A stretch of 64,000 bases of DNA from Endothia cerciana. Taxonomy: Eukaryota; Ascomycota; Sordariomycetes; Diaporthales; Cryphonectriaceae. The notes beneath the pieces are model-generated. The model was given only the letters and a program-made list of their open reading frames with translations, was not told the origin of the DNA and made no database searches. The stretch lies in assembly GCA_026119935.1 (NCBI GenBank), contig JALRMH010000007.1:611097-675096 (forward strand), in the 5' to 3' direction. A program made the translations under genes and the position numbers. Positions 1 to 10,775 of the stretch are shown here, one piece after another; position 1 is the stretch's first letter; every line of letters starts with the position of its first letter.

Positions 1-2081
1 GTGAGGACAGAGGATCTGCGACCGGCTGGTGAGGATGATGGACGACCCGGCAGGGATCCTTGGAAAACGAAGGGTGAATCCCAGACTGGGTTTGAGATAA
101 CCTTAATGCTAGATAACATGGCCTTATTAGCCTCCCGGTCCCGGATGTTCAGCTCAGAATATCATCATGGTTGCGCTATAGGCGTATTACAACATGGTGA
201 AGCACCGGCCACCGACCACTTGGCAATAGCAAGGAGGTTATGGTGCGTCAAAGAGGCCAGACACTCGATCGTCTCGCGGGTAGATACGTATGCACAACTC
301 ATTCCGAGTATTTTTCGGCAGGAGTCCAAGTTCGGAGTTCCATGGCGGGAGTGCATCCATCATCGAAAGATGCAGCTATCGCCGTCCCTCAAGGGCACAT
401 GGCAGAAGGACGGTACCTTGCGCCGTCAGAAGAGTGAGGTTGACGGTGTGCAGCTTACAGCACAGATCAGACCATCGTTTCGTATGAAGGAAAAGGCGAG
501 TCACGGCCGGATAGGAAACAACCCCGAGATGGGAAACGAAGATGTCCGAGGTAGACTGTCAGGTTGGGTGGGCGGTGATAGTACTTGCTTGCAGTTGAGG
601 TGAGTTGACAGGCGACAGACACGGCAGACAGTGGGCCCACAGGGGCATGAAGAGGGTCCATCTCGCCGTACCACCCCCATCCGGGGGTCCAATGCTAAGG
701 CTGAGGCTGAGGCTGAGGTCTGAATCGCCTCATTGGCTCGGAGAGAATTAAGGTAATCCGAGAGCAAGGGGCTTAAATATGCAGCCTAACCCATGTGCCA
801 CCCCACGCCAACCCCAATGTTCGTTCGACCGTTCTGGGGCCGAGATCCTCATCTCAAACTGTCGCAGCCATACAACTTGACGCAAACCGCCGCTTAAGGC
901 ATGAATTTATTGCCCGGCAGCTGTACCTCCTCACTCGCCCTCAACCGCTGCCTGAACACTATGGACCAGCATGCCAACCTGTCATCTCAAACCCCATGCA
1001 AAGAGGCTCATCCGAGATGTGATGACTGTGAGCTTTGAGCCCGTCTAGAATGACATTAAGCATCACGTTGTACCGAGGCGTGGTTAGACTCAGTTGGCGA
1101 CCACTGCGAGGGCTAGGATCAAACTGCGGAAAAGGCGATTCTGTTCTGTTCTTCCCCTCCTTTTTCCTTTTTTCTTAATTTTTTTTCTTTTTCTTTCGTT
1201 TCCTTCAATGAGATCTCCTAGGCATTGTGGACTGCAAAAGTGATATGCATAGCCATGAGACCGTGATTAGAGCACTGTGGCTGTAGAGGCAGGCCTGAGC
1301 AAGGTCCACCGGAATGCCACCATTGTCTGAACAACTCGTGAGGCTGCCAAATTGTGAATAGAAGTCCCTACTATGTACCATCCCTCAAAAAAAAAAAAAA
1401 AAACTGGACCTCAACTTCTCCGCTAACACAACCAAAGGCAAAAAAAAAAAAAAAAAAAAAAAAAAACTTGAAGTGGGACAGGCTGGATCTAGAAGGGCGG
1501 CATGCGGCATAGCCCAGCTGAAAGCAATGAATCATCTTTTACCTGAGTCAAATTGAACCTGGCAACATACAAAGAGCATGTTCTGGACGCAAGAGGTTTA
1601 CTCTGTAAAATTTTTTAAATTTTTTTCTTCAAAACGACTTTGAAAAGATGTCATGGGTTGCAAATGTCCATACCGAATACAGAACAAACTGCATAGTATG
1701 AGAAAAAAAATTAAGTATTGAGCGTCCGTTGGGATGGATATCTGTCAAGCAAGTCCGCATTCAAGCCTATAGCCCATCGAGAATCATACGGCATACGACG
1801 TATATACAAAGAAACCTTCCGAACCGGAATCGAACCAAATATCGTACCTTGGAAACGCCGAAGTTCGGGTCCAGCACCGAGCTTCTGTGACCAGCACTAT
1901 GTCCTCCCCTCCCACCCTTCCATCGACAGCTACTATTCACCCTGAACGCGGACGGTGACAGGCTATCACACGAAAGCAGACCGCAGCTCGCCGTCGATTC
2001 ATAAGCAGTTGTCCACGCCACGTTCGGGGGTCGGATCGGGCGCACCAACCAGGAGAGTGCTTAATCGAAAGTACTGTTATT
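1..2081. other. gene-poor DNA at left edge
   Basis: No ORF here has a recognisable domain, signal peptide or plausible splice structure. The long frame over 1-603 begins at a non-ATG codon and has the composition of random translation. Visible simple sequence includes a GCTGAG hexamer run at about 694-719 and two poly-A tracts at about 1387-1403 and 1440-1466. I read it as intergenic. Confidence 0.6.
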
Positions 2082-3112
2082 CTACTGCTGTGTCGAAACA
2101 TTCTGGTTATCCTGATTGTTCTGGCCATTCTGGTCCTATGGTCCAGTCAGGTCCGGTGCCTCAAGGCAATGTTTCGCGAAGTTCCACTAGTATCCAAGAC
2201 CCGTGGCGGACGGAAAACACAACTTACATCACTGTTATTATTGTCGTTGCCGTTATTGCACAACGGTAAATTCTGAACTGTGGCGACGGATGCCAGATTG
2301 CACTGCCTCTTCCTGGCGACGCCACGGCGTGCGACAGCGCGCTTCAGGGTAGGCTTCACAGCCGCAACATCGCGCTTGAGGCCAGCTGCGAATCATCGGG
2401 GTTAGAGGTATACAGGTCCGGAGGCTTGGACTTGAAAGTGTGCACTTACCGAGGTCGAAGACATCCTCGTTGCCATTGAAAAGGAGGTTGGACTCGATGA
2501 GGCCCTGCACGCCAAGGACGTTCAGGAAGCCGAGGGACTCGAGCTGAGCCAGCTGGGCGAGCTCGAGGAACATGTCCACCTCATTATCAATACCAAGCCC
2601 CAGAATAGCGTTCAAGTTGACAACCTGGGACAGGCAGAAGCTATTCATGAGCGCTACGATGCCCTCGGCAACGGCCACAGGATCTTGCAGGTCTATGGAG
2701 CCAAGATTGAGGACGCCCAAGTTGAGCGCGGCGAGGTTGACGTCTGCCGCACTATGGTGTAAGGGTCGTCAGCTGATACCGACCAGCACAGTCCGCTCCT
2801 ACAGCTCGACTCGACTTACTTGACATCGTTCAGAGCGTTGATATTGATGCAAGCCGCGCCATTTTCCTGCCCAACCAAACCATTGACATTCCCATTATTG
2901 CTTTCACTGGTTGAGGAATTGTTGAGGGAAATGGTGGAGTTGCTGCTGCTATTATCTGAGGCCGTCGAGTTCGAGCTGTTGCTCGCGTCGGTCGAGTTGT
3001 TGCTCTGCAAGTCCGATGAATCCGTCCCATTGGCCGCATTGCCGTTCTCACCGCCACCGTTCTTGGCGAGCGCCATACCTGCCCACATGAGAAGGAGAGT
3101 AGACAGCTTCAT
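2082..3112 (-). CDS. secreted Asn/Ser-rich precursor with multiple dibasic (Kex2-type) sites
   Basis: I do not recognise the family. Four exons were assembled by hand: 3112-2820, 2751-2450, 2385-2228 and 2135-2082. All introns are GT-AG (donors GTAAGT) and the total is 268 aa. Residues 1-16 are a signal peptide (MKLSTLLLMWAGMALA). Residues 17 to about 90 are an Asn/Ser/Thr-rich tract packed with N-glycosylation sequons (NST, NSS). The middle (about 98-198) is a hydrophobic Leu/Asn/Gly region with two near-identical short motifs (LNLG, LNLG) and a single Cys. Near the C-terminus four dibasic sites follow closely: KR202-203, KR213-214, RR218-219 and KR224-225. After them comes a 43-residue tail with two Cys and an Asn/Gln-rich end. 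The layout suggests secretion and kexin cleavage in the Golgi, giving small peptides. Whether the product is a structural wall protein, signal or effector cannot be told. Confidence 0.8.
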
Positions 3113-5016
3113 GGTTGCTGGTGGTGACTGAGGGTCCTGCCCTGATTTAAAGAAAGACTAAGTGAGGAGAGCGCGGCTATCATATATCGTCAGGTCAGCA
3201 AGCAAGCCCCGATTTAAATGCTCAGAATACACGGGATACATGCCTCTTGAAAGAATGAATGAGATATAAAAGAGAGAAACCTGTCGGGAATGTAATCAAG
3301 CATGTTGGCGACGAAATGGGTTGACCGGGCCCGGGGAGTCTTATAAGTGAGGTCTTTGTAATGCTCTCTTCACCTGACGTATATGGTGAGTCTGGGGTAT
3401 GGCGACCCGAACCAGACATAAAAGATGACGATGAAACTCAAAGAGGCCTCTCTATTGGCAGGTCTTTATTGACTTTCAGTGAGCTGGGCGCCGGAAGCAC
3501 CCAGACGCCACAAGAACGGCAAATGTAGCAAGCCGGCTTGCCGAGTCGCCCACTGCCCCTCGTGTCCCTTGCCTCCTCAAGCTGCTTCAAACTAGAGGCC
3601 TCCTTCTGCGCTACACCCGCACACATTTACGTCTGGAACTATGTGATTTATGTGCTGCTGAAGATCTTTGAGTTGCAAAACGAGACACGAGCTGCGGGCA
3701 ACTTCGGCATGGGCGGCATCCTTGCTTCCGACCCAACATAATCAGATGACAGGTCGCCCCCAGACGAACAGGAGTTCGCCGTCGAATTTTAAGCTTAATG
3801 CTGCTGCGCAGTGAGAACCAAGCCGTGTCATCCGAGGGGCTGAGCACTCCGTCCTTGACCCCGTACCAAGCTTGGGATTTGCAAGAAACGAAACAACTGA
3901 GGACTCCCAGCTAGACGAGTGACGACGAGTCCGGTTCGGGTTGGGATGCAGGCTATACTGGGCATGCTCGATGAGAACCTGCGACCGGAACACGGTGCAT
4001 CCTTTGTGGTGTTGCACTAACAAGTCTCGGCCTCCTAGACTTCGGAAGCCGTTAGGGGTTCGGAGGCGTTGGGATCTACGTCCTGATACAGCTCGTGAGG
4101 TCAGTCCTGCAGTCGGCTGTTTATGGCCCGATCGAGTTAAGAAACATAACTAGCTGTTTTTTCAATAGGAAAGCTTGCTCAATGAATACAGAATCTCGAG
4201 ATATTTTGCATATCCAAGAATTGAGGGTCGCCGTCACAAGCTTGATGGCGAAGTCACGGCATCGACGACACAGGCTTGCTTTGAAGACCTTTTGAAAACA
4301 GTGTAACGAAAAGAAAACCGAGGACTTCCGACTATATTAAGTGCTAATTTGGGGCACCGTGGAGAGTAGCACGGAAGAGGCTAGGAGAAGTATTGGTGAG
4401 CCATGCGCGTAAATTTTTTTCGCACTCGAGATAGAGCAAGCTCCTTTTCAACCACTGACGCGTGTAAAGAAGTGATAAGCTTTGTGAATCGACACTTCAG
4501 TCTGAGTGACGCAGTCTCAAGTTGATATTGCGAGCCGAGGACTTGCCAGATGATCCTCCGTGGGATTGCGGTTGGTATCACATTCTATAAGAATTATACC
4601 TGGATCCGTTTCAGGGCGAAGCCTATATTATCTATATCTATCATCTATATCTTTTGCTAGAATCTTCTAAGCTCGAGCGTTATACCTGGCCGTTTTTACG
4701 ATCTCTATAGCGTAAAATGCATGAATAATGCTGCTTGGTCACTTAATGCTTGTTTCTCCATATTTGAATGTTTTCCTCGGCGTCTTAGAGCTAAGATATG
4801 GCAATTAAGGCCGATATTTCTTAAAGCTAGTTCCCACCTACTTATCGACTTTACCAATCGATCAGCGTCCCGGCAACATTACTGTTAAGTCTCTTATTTG
4901 CCCAGCACTGGGTCGCTAACATCCTGTAAGTCTTCTATCGCCAACCTCATAGGAATCCTAGCTCCCTGATCCGGCGTCTTTGGGGTGTTCCTCATGATAT
5001 CTCCTTAAATTCGTCT
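3113..5016. other. intergenic, AT-rich toward 4.6-5.0 kb
   Basis: I see no supported gene. The part nearest 3113 is presumably promoter for the secreted precursor on the minus strand. From about 4590 the DNA becomes AT-rich with repeated TATCTA-like steps and many stops in all frames. This resembles decayed repeat DNA next to the dehydrogenase relic. Confidence 0.5.
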
Positions 5017-5531
5017 TCACCCAACTCGGACAGCAACATTTACGCAGATACTTTCATTCTCTCGGGCCAGGACCGCCGTAAGCGCGTTGACGCACGCCCT
5101 GCTAAAGGATAGGCGTTTGAGACCCCGTGGCAGCCTTCCCCGTCCAGCGCCGCCTCGCCCTGGTCATACGCCTTAAGAAAAGACTGTGCTACGCCGTCAA
5201 GGCCCTGAAGCGATAATGCCGGATCTCGAAGGTGTGGTTGGATTCCAAATGACGAGGCGGAGAGGAACTCAGTGCTGGCTACGGAGGACATGCTGACGAC
5301 CCGGCCACCTCGCACCATGCCCAGGAGGAAGGCGGCGCACATGTTGCGCGCGCCCTTGTAATACGTAGCCACGACATCGGCGGCGGTGTGAGCAGTCCCG
5401 AGATCGGTAATGCCCGCATTGTTGATGATAATGTCCACCCTGGGCACGGCCTGCGCGAGCTCCGAGATAGACCTGGGCATTGGGACATCGAGACTGGGGT
5501 AGTCCACCTTGCTTGGCGGGGCCACTACCAG
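5017..5531 (-). pseudogene. short-chain dehydrogenase/reductase relic
   Basis: The frame beginning near 5525 contains SDR landmarks: VDIIINNAG (the NNAG strand), a following helix with YYKGARNMC, and GGRVVSMSSVAS (the strand carrying the catalytic Ser). The catalytic Tyr region appears as SNAYPLA. There the frame breaks. A +1 frame then continues the family pattern as ACVNALTAVLARENES and runs to a stop at 5017. The break falls where YxxxK should be, so the catalytic Lys is lost. The N-terminal Rossmann segment (TGxxxGxG) is missing as well. It resembles the carbonyl-reductase-like SDR group. It is a non-functional remnant unless the sequence has errors. Confidence 0.75.
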
Positions 5532-5583
5532 GTTGAGGTTTACCTCTTCTCTGGAGCAGGCATAGGAATTGTTGTTGAATCAT

Positions 5584-6255
5584 ACTCCTGGCATCCGGGG
5601 AAGGTAATTATATCATCCGGCAGTGACTGGAAAATATATACCTGTGTATATGATAGGCCTGATCTCGCCGGCAATTTCTCCTGAAGTATGATTTCCTTAC
5701 TACGGCACTTGTACACCGGTGATGGCATGTTGATCTCACTTAGTAGTGGATATCCTTGTCGGTACTCGTTATTGAGAAAATCGCGGCATTCCCTTTCTTT
5801 TCTCGGATCCATACAATAAGCAACTTGAGTAGCGCAAACAAGGAATACTCTCAAGTGGGGAATGCAAGGGGTGGGACCGATTTTCTCAGTAATCGTTTGT
5901 AAGAGAAGGGGTGAAGGGGTGAAAGGTCCGGGACGTGGTTCGAAAGATTTGGAATCTCGTAGGCTCAGTTCTGACTTTTGATTACAAAAGATTCACTGTC
6001 CTGCATCGTGAGCGTCTTCGGGTGGGGAACACTCAGCCCTCGAATACGTCAACGTCAAAGCCGGGGCATACAGTAATCCGTGCAGGAATGGGTCCCATAA
6101 TGGGCCCGCGCTACCTCGAATACCCACAAGCCTGTCCGCCCCTCTAGATATGCCCTTGAGTACTTAACCAGTGCGTCTGATACAGAGGTTGCGACATGCT
6201 GGTTCCTGCAGTGAATGGATAGAAACTCGGCATCAACAAATCCTCGGCAGCAGAC
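5584..6255. other. intergenic, upstream of the GNAT gene
   Basis: No supported coding sequence is visible. The segment separates the SDR relic from the GNAT gene and presumably carries the promoter of the latter. No clear TATA element near the start codon was found. Confidence 0.5.
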
Positions 6256-7092
6256 ATGCCTGAACTGACTCTCCTCTCCCGGGACTCCGCTCCCGGAGAT
6301 GCCCCTAAGCCCAGACTCGGAGAAAACGACGAGCTCGAAGTCTACGGCTTGGGAGAACAGAGAGCCCTCCTCGTAGCCTCGAGACAAGAGCGTGAGACAG
6401 TCATCAAACAACCGTGGCTTAGTGTCCAGGATGCGGACCTAGCCGGCGAGTTCCTCAAGACTATTCGGACCCGCCATCTGACGCCTGAGAAACCGCTCCT
6501 GATTACTGTTGACGCCTCGCAGACGGCCTTCGTGAAGTGTCTCGAGGGACAGGTCATCGTCAAACAGATCATGACGCGAGCCATCCCCCAAGGGAGCCTT
6601 ACGCCCCCGCCTGAGGGAGTGCGGCCCCAGGCAATGACGGGTGATGAAACGTCGGCGTTCTTGGATGAGCTCGAAAGCGATTACGCGGTTACGCTGATGG
6701 AGAACAACGGGGACTCCACAGACCTGGAGAGGTGGAGGCGCCATTCGAGAGTGACGTTGGAGAGGGCGCTCCCACAGTGGGGCGAGACACCAGGCCACTC
6801 GTTCCTCATTATCGAGGGCGACAAGGGGGATAAGGCCGGCGTTCTATGGGTGGCGCTGGACCAGGAGACCAAGAAGTCTTTCTGCTACAAGATCGAGGTC
6901 GGGGCTGACAAGCGGAGGCTGGGATATGGGACGAAACTGTTGGCCGTGTGGGAGCGTCACGTTGCCGAGCAAGGTGCCACGCAGCTGGATCTGAACGTCT
7001 GGGGCAAGAATGTCGGCGCACAGAAGTTTTATGTCAAGGCTGGGTTCGTCGTCGAAACCACAACATTCCGGCTTCAGCAGGAGGCTTGCTAG
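6256..7092 (+). CDS. GNAT-family N-acetyltransferase
   Basis: Intronless, 278 aa. The C-terminal half (about 120-275) is a GNAT fold. The acetyl-CoA pyrophosphate loop is RRLGYGT at about residues 222-228, fitting R/Q-x-x-G-x-G. It follows a beta strand (CYKIEVGADK) and precedes a helix (KLLAVWERHVAEQGA). Then come LDLNVWGKNVGAQKFYVKAGF, the usual strand-helix end of the domain with conserved N, A, FY and GF. The N-terminal about 115 residues form a second module (LLVASRQERE...LLITVDASQTAFVK) that may be a degenerate GNAT-like or regulatory part. The start ATG is the first in frame. The family transfers acetyl from acetyl-CoA to an amine. The substrate cannot be predicted. Confidence 0.85.
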   Translation: MPELTLLSRDSAPGDAPKPRLGENDELEVYGLGEQRALLVASRQERETVIKQPWLSVQDADLAGEFLKTIRTRHLTPEKPLLITVDASQTAFVKCLEGQVIVKQIMTRAIPQGSLTPPPEGVRPQAMTGDETSAFLDELESDYAVTLMENNGDSTDLERWRRHSRVTLERALPQWGETPGHSFLIIEGDKGDKAGVLWVALDQETKKSFCYKIEVGADKRRLGYGTKLLAVWERHVAEQGATQLDLNVWGKNVGAQKFYVKAGFVVETTTFRLQQEAC

Positions 7093-7676
7093 AAGATCCT
7101 CTCTCTTGCCCATATCATTGGAACAACGGGCTGTTGGGGCGCAATAAGATGCTATCTGTCCGCGCGTACGGAGCGTCAAAGCTTTTGGTATTGCTCATGA
7201 GCTTCGAAGACGTATTCCCTGCTATCATATCTCCGGCTCTCAAATCTGCTCCTGGATTACCTGCAGTCTCGTCGTCCCTTCGACACAGGGTCGGAACGTG
7301 TACTGATGGTGGTCCTCGACACTAGGTTGAACAGGCTTGGCTCGACTTTCTCACGTGCGTGAGGCGTGGAATCTCCGGCCAGACAGTCCAACCTGTCTGC
7401 TACGGTCCCCTTGGCTTTCAGAAATGGGGTGCCTCGATGGCTCGGGTGTCAGCCAGCTTCGGGTCGTGATCTCGGGCTTTATATTCAAATGAATTCTGCG
7501 TGCCGTTTGGTGTGATGCGGTCCCTGAGTGGCCGCGTCATGTATCGTCCCGGAAGGCGGCTTCCGAGTTTATCCCTTGTCTTATAGGTCAATGCGAGCGA
7601 GACAATTTTGATATGTCGGAGGCGAATGCGATACAGGATTTTGTCGGGATGTAGTGCGGGATCCCAGAGCTCGATG
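7093..7676. other. convergent intergenic region
   Basis: It lies between the ends of two convergent genes. Short frames here have no domain. It probably holds two 3' UTRs; I see no other structure. Confidence 0.5.
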
Positions 7677-8054
7677 TTATGACTTGCTGCTGCCAGTGCT
7701 GTGCTCGTCGTCCGTCTTTCTGAAGCCCAGGAGCTCGCCGACCTTCCCGCCCGGCTTGGGCACGGGGCACTCGCGTTTTCCCCTTCTCCCTGCCTGCTCC
7801 TCCAAGTCTCCCTGAGCCAGGCCGTCGAACTGCACTATCCCATCCCTGACCGTGGGCTCCTGTGTCTGTAGCCTCCGCCTCCGCCGCCTCCTGCCGTTCG
7901 CATCCTCTATTATCTCTCCGTCGGCGTAGGTGATCCTCGGAGCAGGACAGGGAAGGACGTGAGGGAGGGCCACCACAAAAAAGCTCGCGAACATGGTGGT
8001 CGCGAAGAGGGACGAGGTCATCCGCGACCTGGGGTGCAGATGTGGTGGTGGCAT
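7677..8054 (-). CDS. small single-pass membrane protein with Arg tract, unknown function
   Basis: A single exon of 125 aa when started at the internal ATG at 8054 (MPPPHLHPRSRM...). An upstream non-ATG extension of the frame looks non-coding. A basic N-terminus precedes a hydrophobic segment at about residues 14-35 (LFATTMFASFFVVALPHVL), then a CPAPR motif. An acidic patch (ADGEIIEDANG) leads into seven consecutive Arg. The C-terminus is polar and charged. The basic N-terminus followed by one helix would suit a mitochondrial inner membrane or ER single-pass protein. I recall similar short fungal proteins but cannot name the family. Codon composition is GC-rich like the neighbouring genes. Confidence 0.55.
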   Translation of the reverse strand: MPPPHLHPRSRMTSSLFATTMFASFFVVALPHVLPCPAPRITYADGEIIEDANGRRRRRRRLQTQEPTVRDGIVQFDGLAQGDLEEQAGRRGKRECPVPKPGGKVGELLGFRKTDDEHSTGSSKS

Positions 8055-8213
8055 GATGTTGGTAGGATGGACAGAGAGGGCACAGAGGAGGTCCTGCAAG
8101 ACGGGTCAATATATCGAGGGCTGAGGCTGGTGCTTGCCAGGCTTACAAGAGATGAGACCAAGTTCCCTCCACCGCATGCCAGAGCTCAATTGCGAAGGCG
8201 TGCTAATCGGGTC

Positions 8214-8238
8214 GAGGTGAGGTGAGGTGAGGTGAGGT
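8214..8238. repeat. GGTGA pentamer microsatellite
   Basis: About five tandem copies of GGTGA, 160 bp upstream of the start of the small membrane protein gene. It is a simple repeat with no assigned function. Confidence 0.8.
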
Positions 8239-8620
8239 CACAAGGTGTCAATCCGTATCGTACGGCGCCGAAAATTCGCGAGACCTTGTGTAGGGGAGCT
8301 CTAAATAGCCGCAGGCTGATTGGACAATCTTGCCGTTTGCGGGTCCAGGCGCATGAACTGGGCTTCTAGCGCATCTGGCGCCTGCACTTGCAGCTTTAAG
8401 ACCCCCTGGAAGAATTTTATGGGGCCTAGGCGCCTCCGAGTCTCCGAAATCTGGGGAAACAGACGCACTGTGCAAACGAGCCGCGTCGCATCGCGGATCT
8501 TTTAGGACGACGACAAGCCCTTGCCTTGCGCCTCAACAGCAATCAAACCCCAACCCACCGCCACAGCCTCCTCGACGACACCACAGCCCTCGCTAGATAG
8601 GACCTGGTCACTAGTGTATG

Positions 8621-8650
8621 ATACGATCAGATACGATCAGATACGATACG
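8621..8650. repeat. 10-bp tandem repeat ATACGATCAG
   Basis: Two perfect copies followed by a partial third, about 80-110 bp upstream of the PPG1-like start codon. They may only be a simple repeat in the promoter or 5' UTR. Confidence 0.7.
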
Positions 8651-8731
8651 TGATGAGATAGCCCAGTCGGTCGAATATAATCGCGAAGCCTTTCCCTGAG
8701 GCTGCGCATTCGCAGTCTCGAGACTGCGAAG

Positions 8732-10223
8732 ATGAGTGATCTCGACAAGTGAGCGCATCCACGGGGGGGGGGGGGGGGCGGTTGTTTGTTCACTCGTCGT
8801 CGTCGATTGCATGCTGATCAGGCGGATCATAGAGCCATCGCGCAGCTGCGAGCATGTCGTCCCATACCGGAGGCCCAGGTCCGCGAGATCTGCCACAAAG
8901 CAAGAGAGCTGTTGATAGAAGAGGGCAACGTCGTCACAGTCTGCGCGCCCGTGACAGTATGCGGATGAACCTCAGGACGCTGAAGACATCGGATGGAAGT
9001 GCTAAAACCGGAACAGATATGCGGTGACATTCACGGCCAGTTCCATGATCTGATGGAACTCTTCAGGGTCGGCGGCGACGTTCCAGACACAAACTACCTG
9101 TTTATGGGTATGAGGCTGTCCGCCCTCGGGTTCCCCGGTCTGATCTGCAACCACAGGCTGACATTGCTTGCGTGCAGGTGACTTTGTCGATCGGGGCTTT
9201 TACTCCCTCGAATCCTTCCTCCTCCTCCTATGCCTCAAAGTCCGCTACCCCGACCGCATGACCCTTATCAGAGGCAACCACGAATCCCGCCAGATCACGA
9301 CAGTATACGGATTCTACGATGAGTGCCTTAGAAAATACGGCAGCGCAAATGTATGGCGGTACTGTTGCGACGTGTTCGATTACCTTGCCTTGGGCGCCAT
9401 CGTCCTAGGCGCATCCAACATTCTCTACCCTACCACCGAAAACTCCTCTGCCCAGGAGTATCTGGAACAGAACACCGAGATCGAAGTCTGTAACGCAGAC
9501 CGACAAGTGATAAGTCGCTTCCCGCGCCGGGCGGTCGAGGTTGAAGAGCCCGCGAAGAGTCCCAACGGCGCAGCTGCAGCCAGCAGCGGCGGCGACAAGA
9601 CAGGGCCGCCTGGTTCCGGCGCGTCAGGCTCAAGCAGCGGCTCGGTGGGCAACCCGGCAGGCGCGGTGCTATGCGTCCACGGTGGCCTCTCGCCCCTCAT
9701 AGACTCGGTCGACAAGATCCGTGTGCTCGACCGCAAGCAGGAGGTCCCGCACGAAGGCGCCATGTGCGACCTGCTGTGGTCCGACCCCGATGATATCGAC
9801 GGCTGGGGTCTATCACCGCGGGGCGCGGGTTTCCTGTTCGGATCTGACATCGTCAGGTCGTTCAACTACAAGAACGACCTGTCGCTGATTGCGAGGGCAC
9901 ATCAGCTTGTCATGGAGGGGTTCAAAGAGATGTTTGATACTAGCATCGTCACGGTCTGGTCGGCACCGAACTACTGCTACCGCTGCGGCAACGTCGCTGC
10001 GATATTGGAGCTTTCCGAGGATGAATCTGGGCTGGGTGTCTTTTCCAGGAGTAATGGCGATGTGAACCGGAGCGATGGTGGCGCAGCCTTCAGTGGCGTC
10101 ATGTTAGAGACTGAGATTCCGCCGAACGTTGGACCGGCCAGGCGTTACAGGGTATTTCAGGCTGCACCACAAGATTCAAGAGGGATGCCGGCCAAGAAGC
10201 CGGTTGCTGACTACTTCTTGTAG
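8732..10223 (+). CDS. ppg1: PP2A-like serine/threonine phosphatase catalytic subunit PPG1
   Basis: Exons 8732-8748, 8833-8956, 9017-9107 and 9178-10223 give 425 aa. The start [19 protein letters not shown] matches the PPG1 branch. It requires the second acceptor (CATAG before 8833), since the nearer one inserts four residues. Metal-site motifs are complete: GDIHGQ (50-55), GDFVDRG (78-84) and RGNHE (109-113), followed by HGGLSP, WSDPDD and [11 protein letters not shown]. The protein ends in DYFL, the carboxymethylation signal of PP2A-type enzymes. An insertion of about 70 residues after LGASN, rich in Ser, Gly and Ala, makes it longer than most PP2A enzymes. The family dephosphorylates Ser/Thr. 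In fungi PPG1 acts in STRIPAK-type complexes linked to development and virulence (family knowledge). Confidence 0.93.
8764..8778. repeat. poly-G run within first intron of ppg1
   Basis: A homopolymer of about 15 G lies in the intron between exons 1 and 2 of the phosphatase gene. It may be length-variable or an assembly weak spot, and it does not affect coding. Confidence 0.8.
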
Positions 10224-10775
10224 TTGAGAGCGTGTGTATTAGAACAGGTCGCATGCATGTTATCGCTCTCTTCTGGTTGGTATATGGGCGTGTGTGGGAG
10301 TCGTGGTCATTTCAGGCAGATGATCAATGAACACTGACGTCTGTTGTCATACCTCCATGGCGATCTCTTTGGTCTCACGATGTTACCCAATCCTTTCCTA
10401 GCAACTCTGCCTCTGCTCACAAGAATCCCATACTGGCCGTTCAACGTATGCCCAGGGCTTAGATAGAGTGGATCAAATGCCTATTGTAGTCACCGTTTTG
10501 TTTGTATCGACACAATTCACGATACCATCTGATTAATGCCTTTATAATAATATGCAATGCCTTTCCAGATGTTCTCCTGGCACCCTTACGACGGATTACT
10601 CGGCATCCTCTTTTTAATACCCAGCATCCAGTCCTCATTGATTATCGTTTTCTCACCTTTCCTTTGTTCTGTTATTCCGAAGCCTGACCTCGGTCACCAT
10701 AGGCTTCATCACCTTCAAGTCCCTCTTGCTCCGACCCCCCAGGTGTGCCTTCCACAACCTTGTAGCTGGCAGGCC
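10224..10775. other. convergent intergenic region
   Basis: Lies between the 3' ends of the phosphatase and the large minus-strand gene. AT-rich and pyrimidine-rich patches are seen, with no supported gene. Confidence 0.5.

Noticed and set aside
1..603. Open frame of 200 codons at left edge
   Set aside because: Begins at GTG, not ATG, has no domain or splice support and overlaps equally open frames on both strands.
1800..1900. Possible tRNA T-arm on the minus strand (GGTTCGATTCCGG)
   Set aside because: No matching acceptor stem, D-arm or anticodon arm at proper spacing.
8818..8822. First acceptor (ATCAG) of the ppg1 intron
   Set aside because: Adds residues not found in the PPG1 N-terminus; the acceptor before 8833 gives the family sequence exactly.
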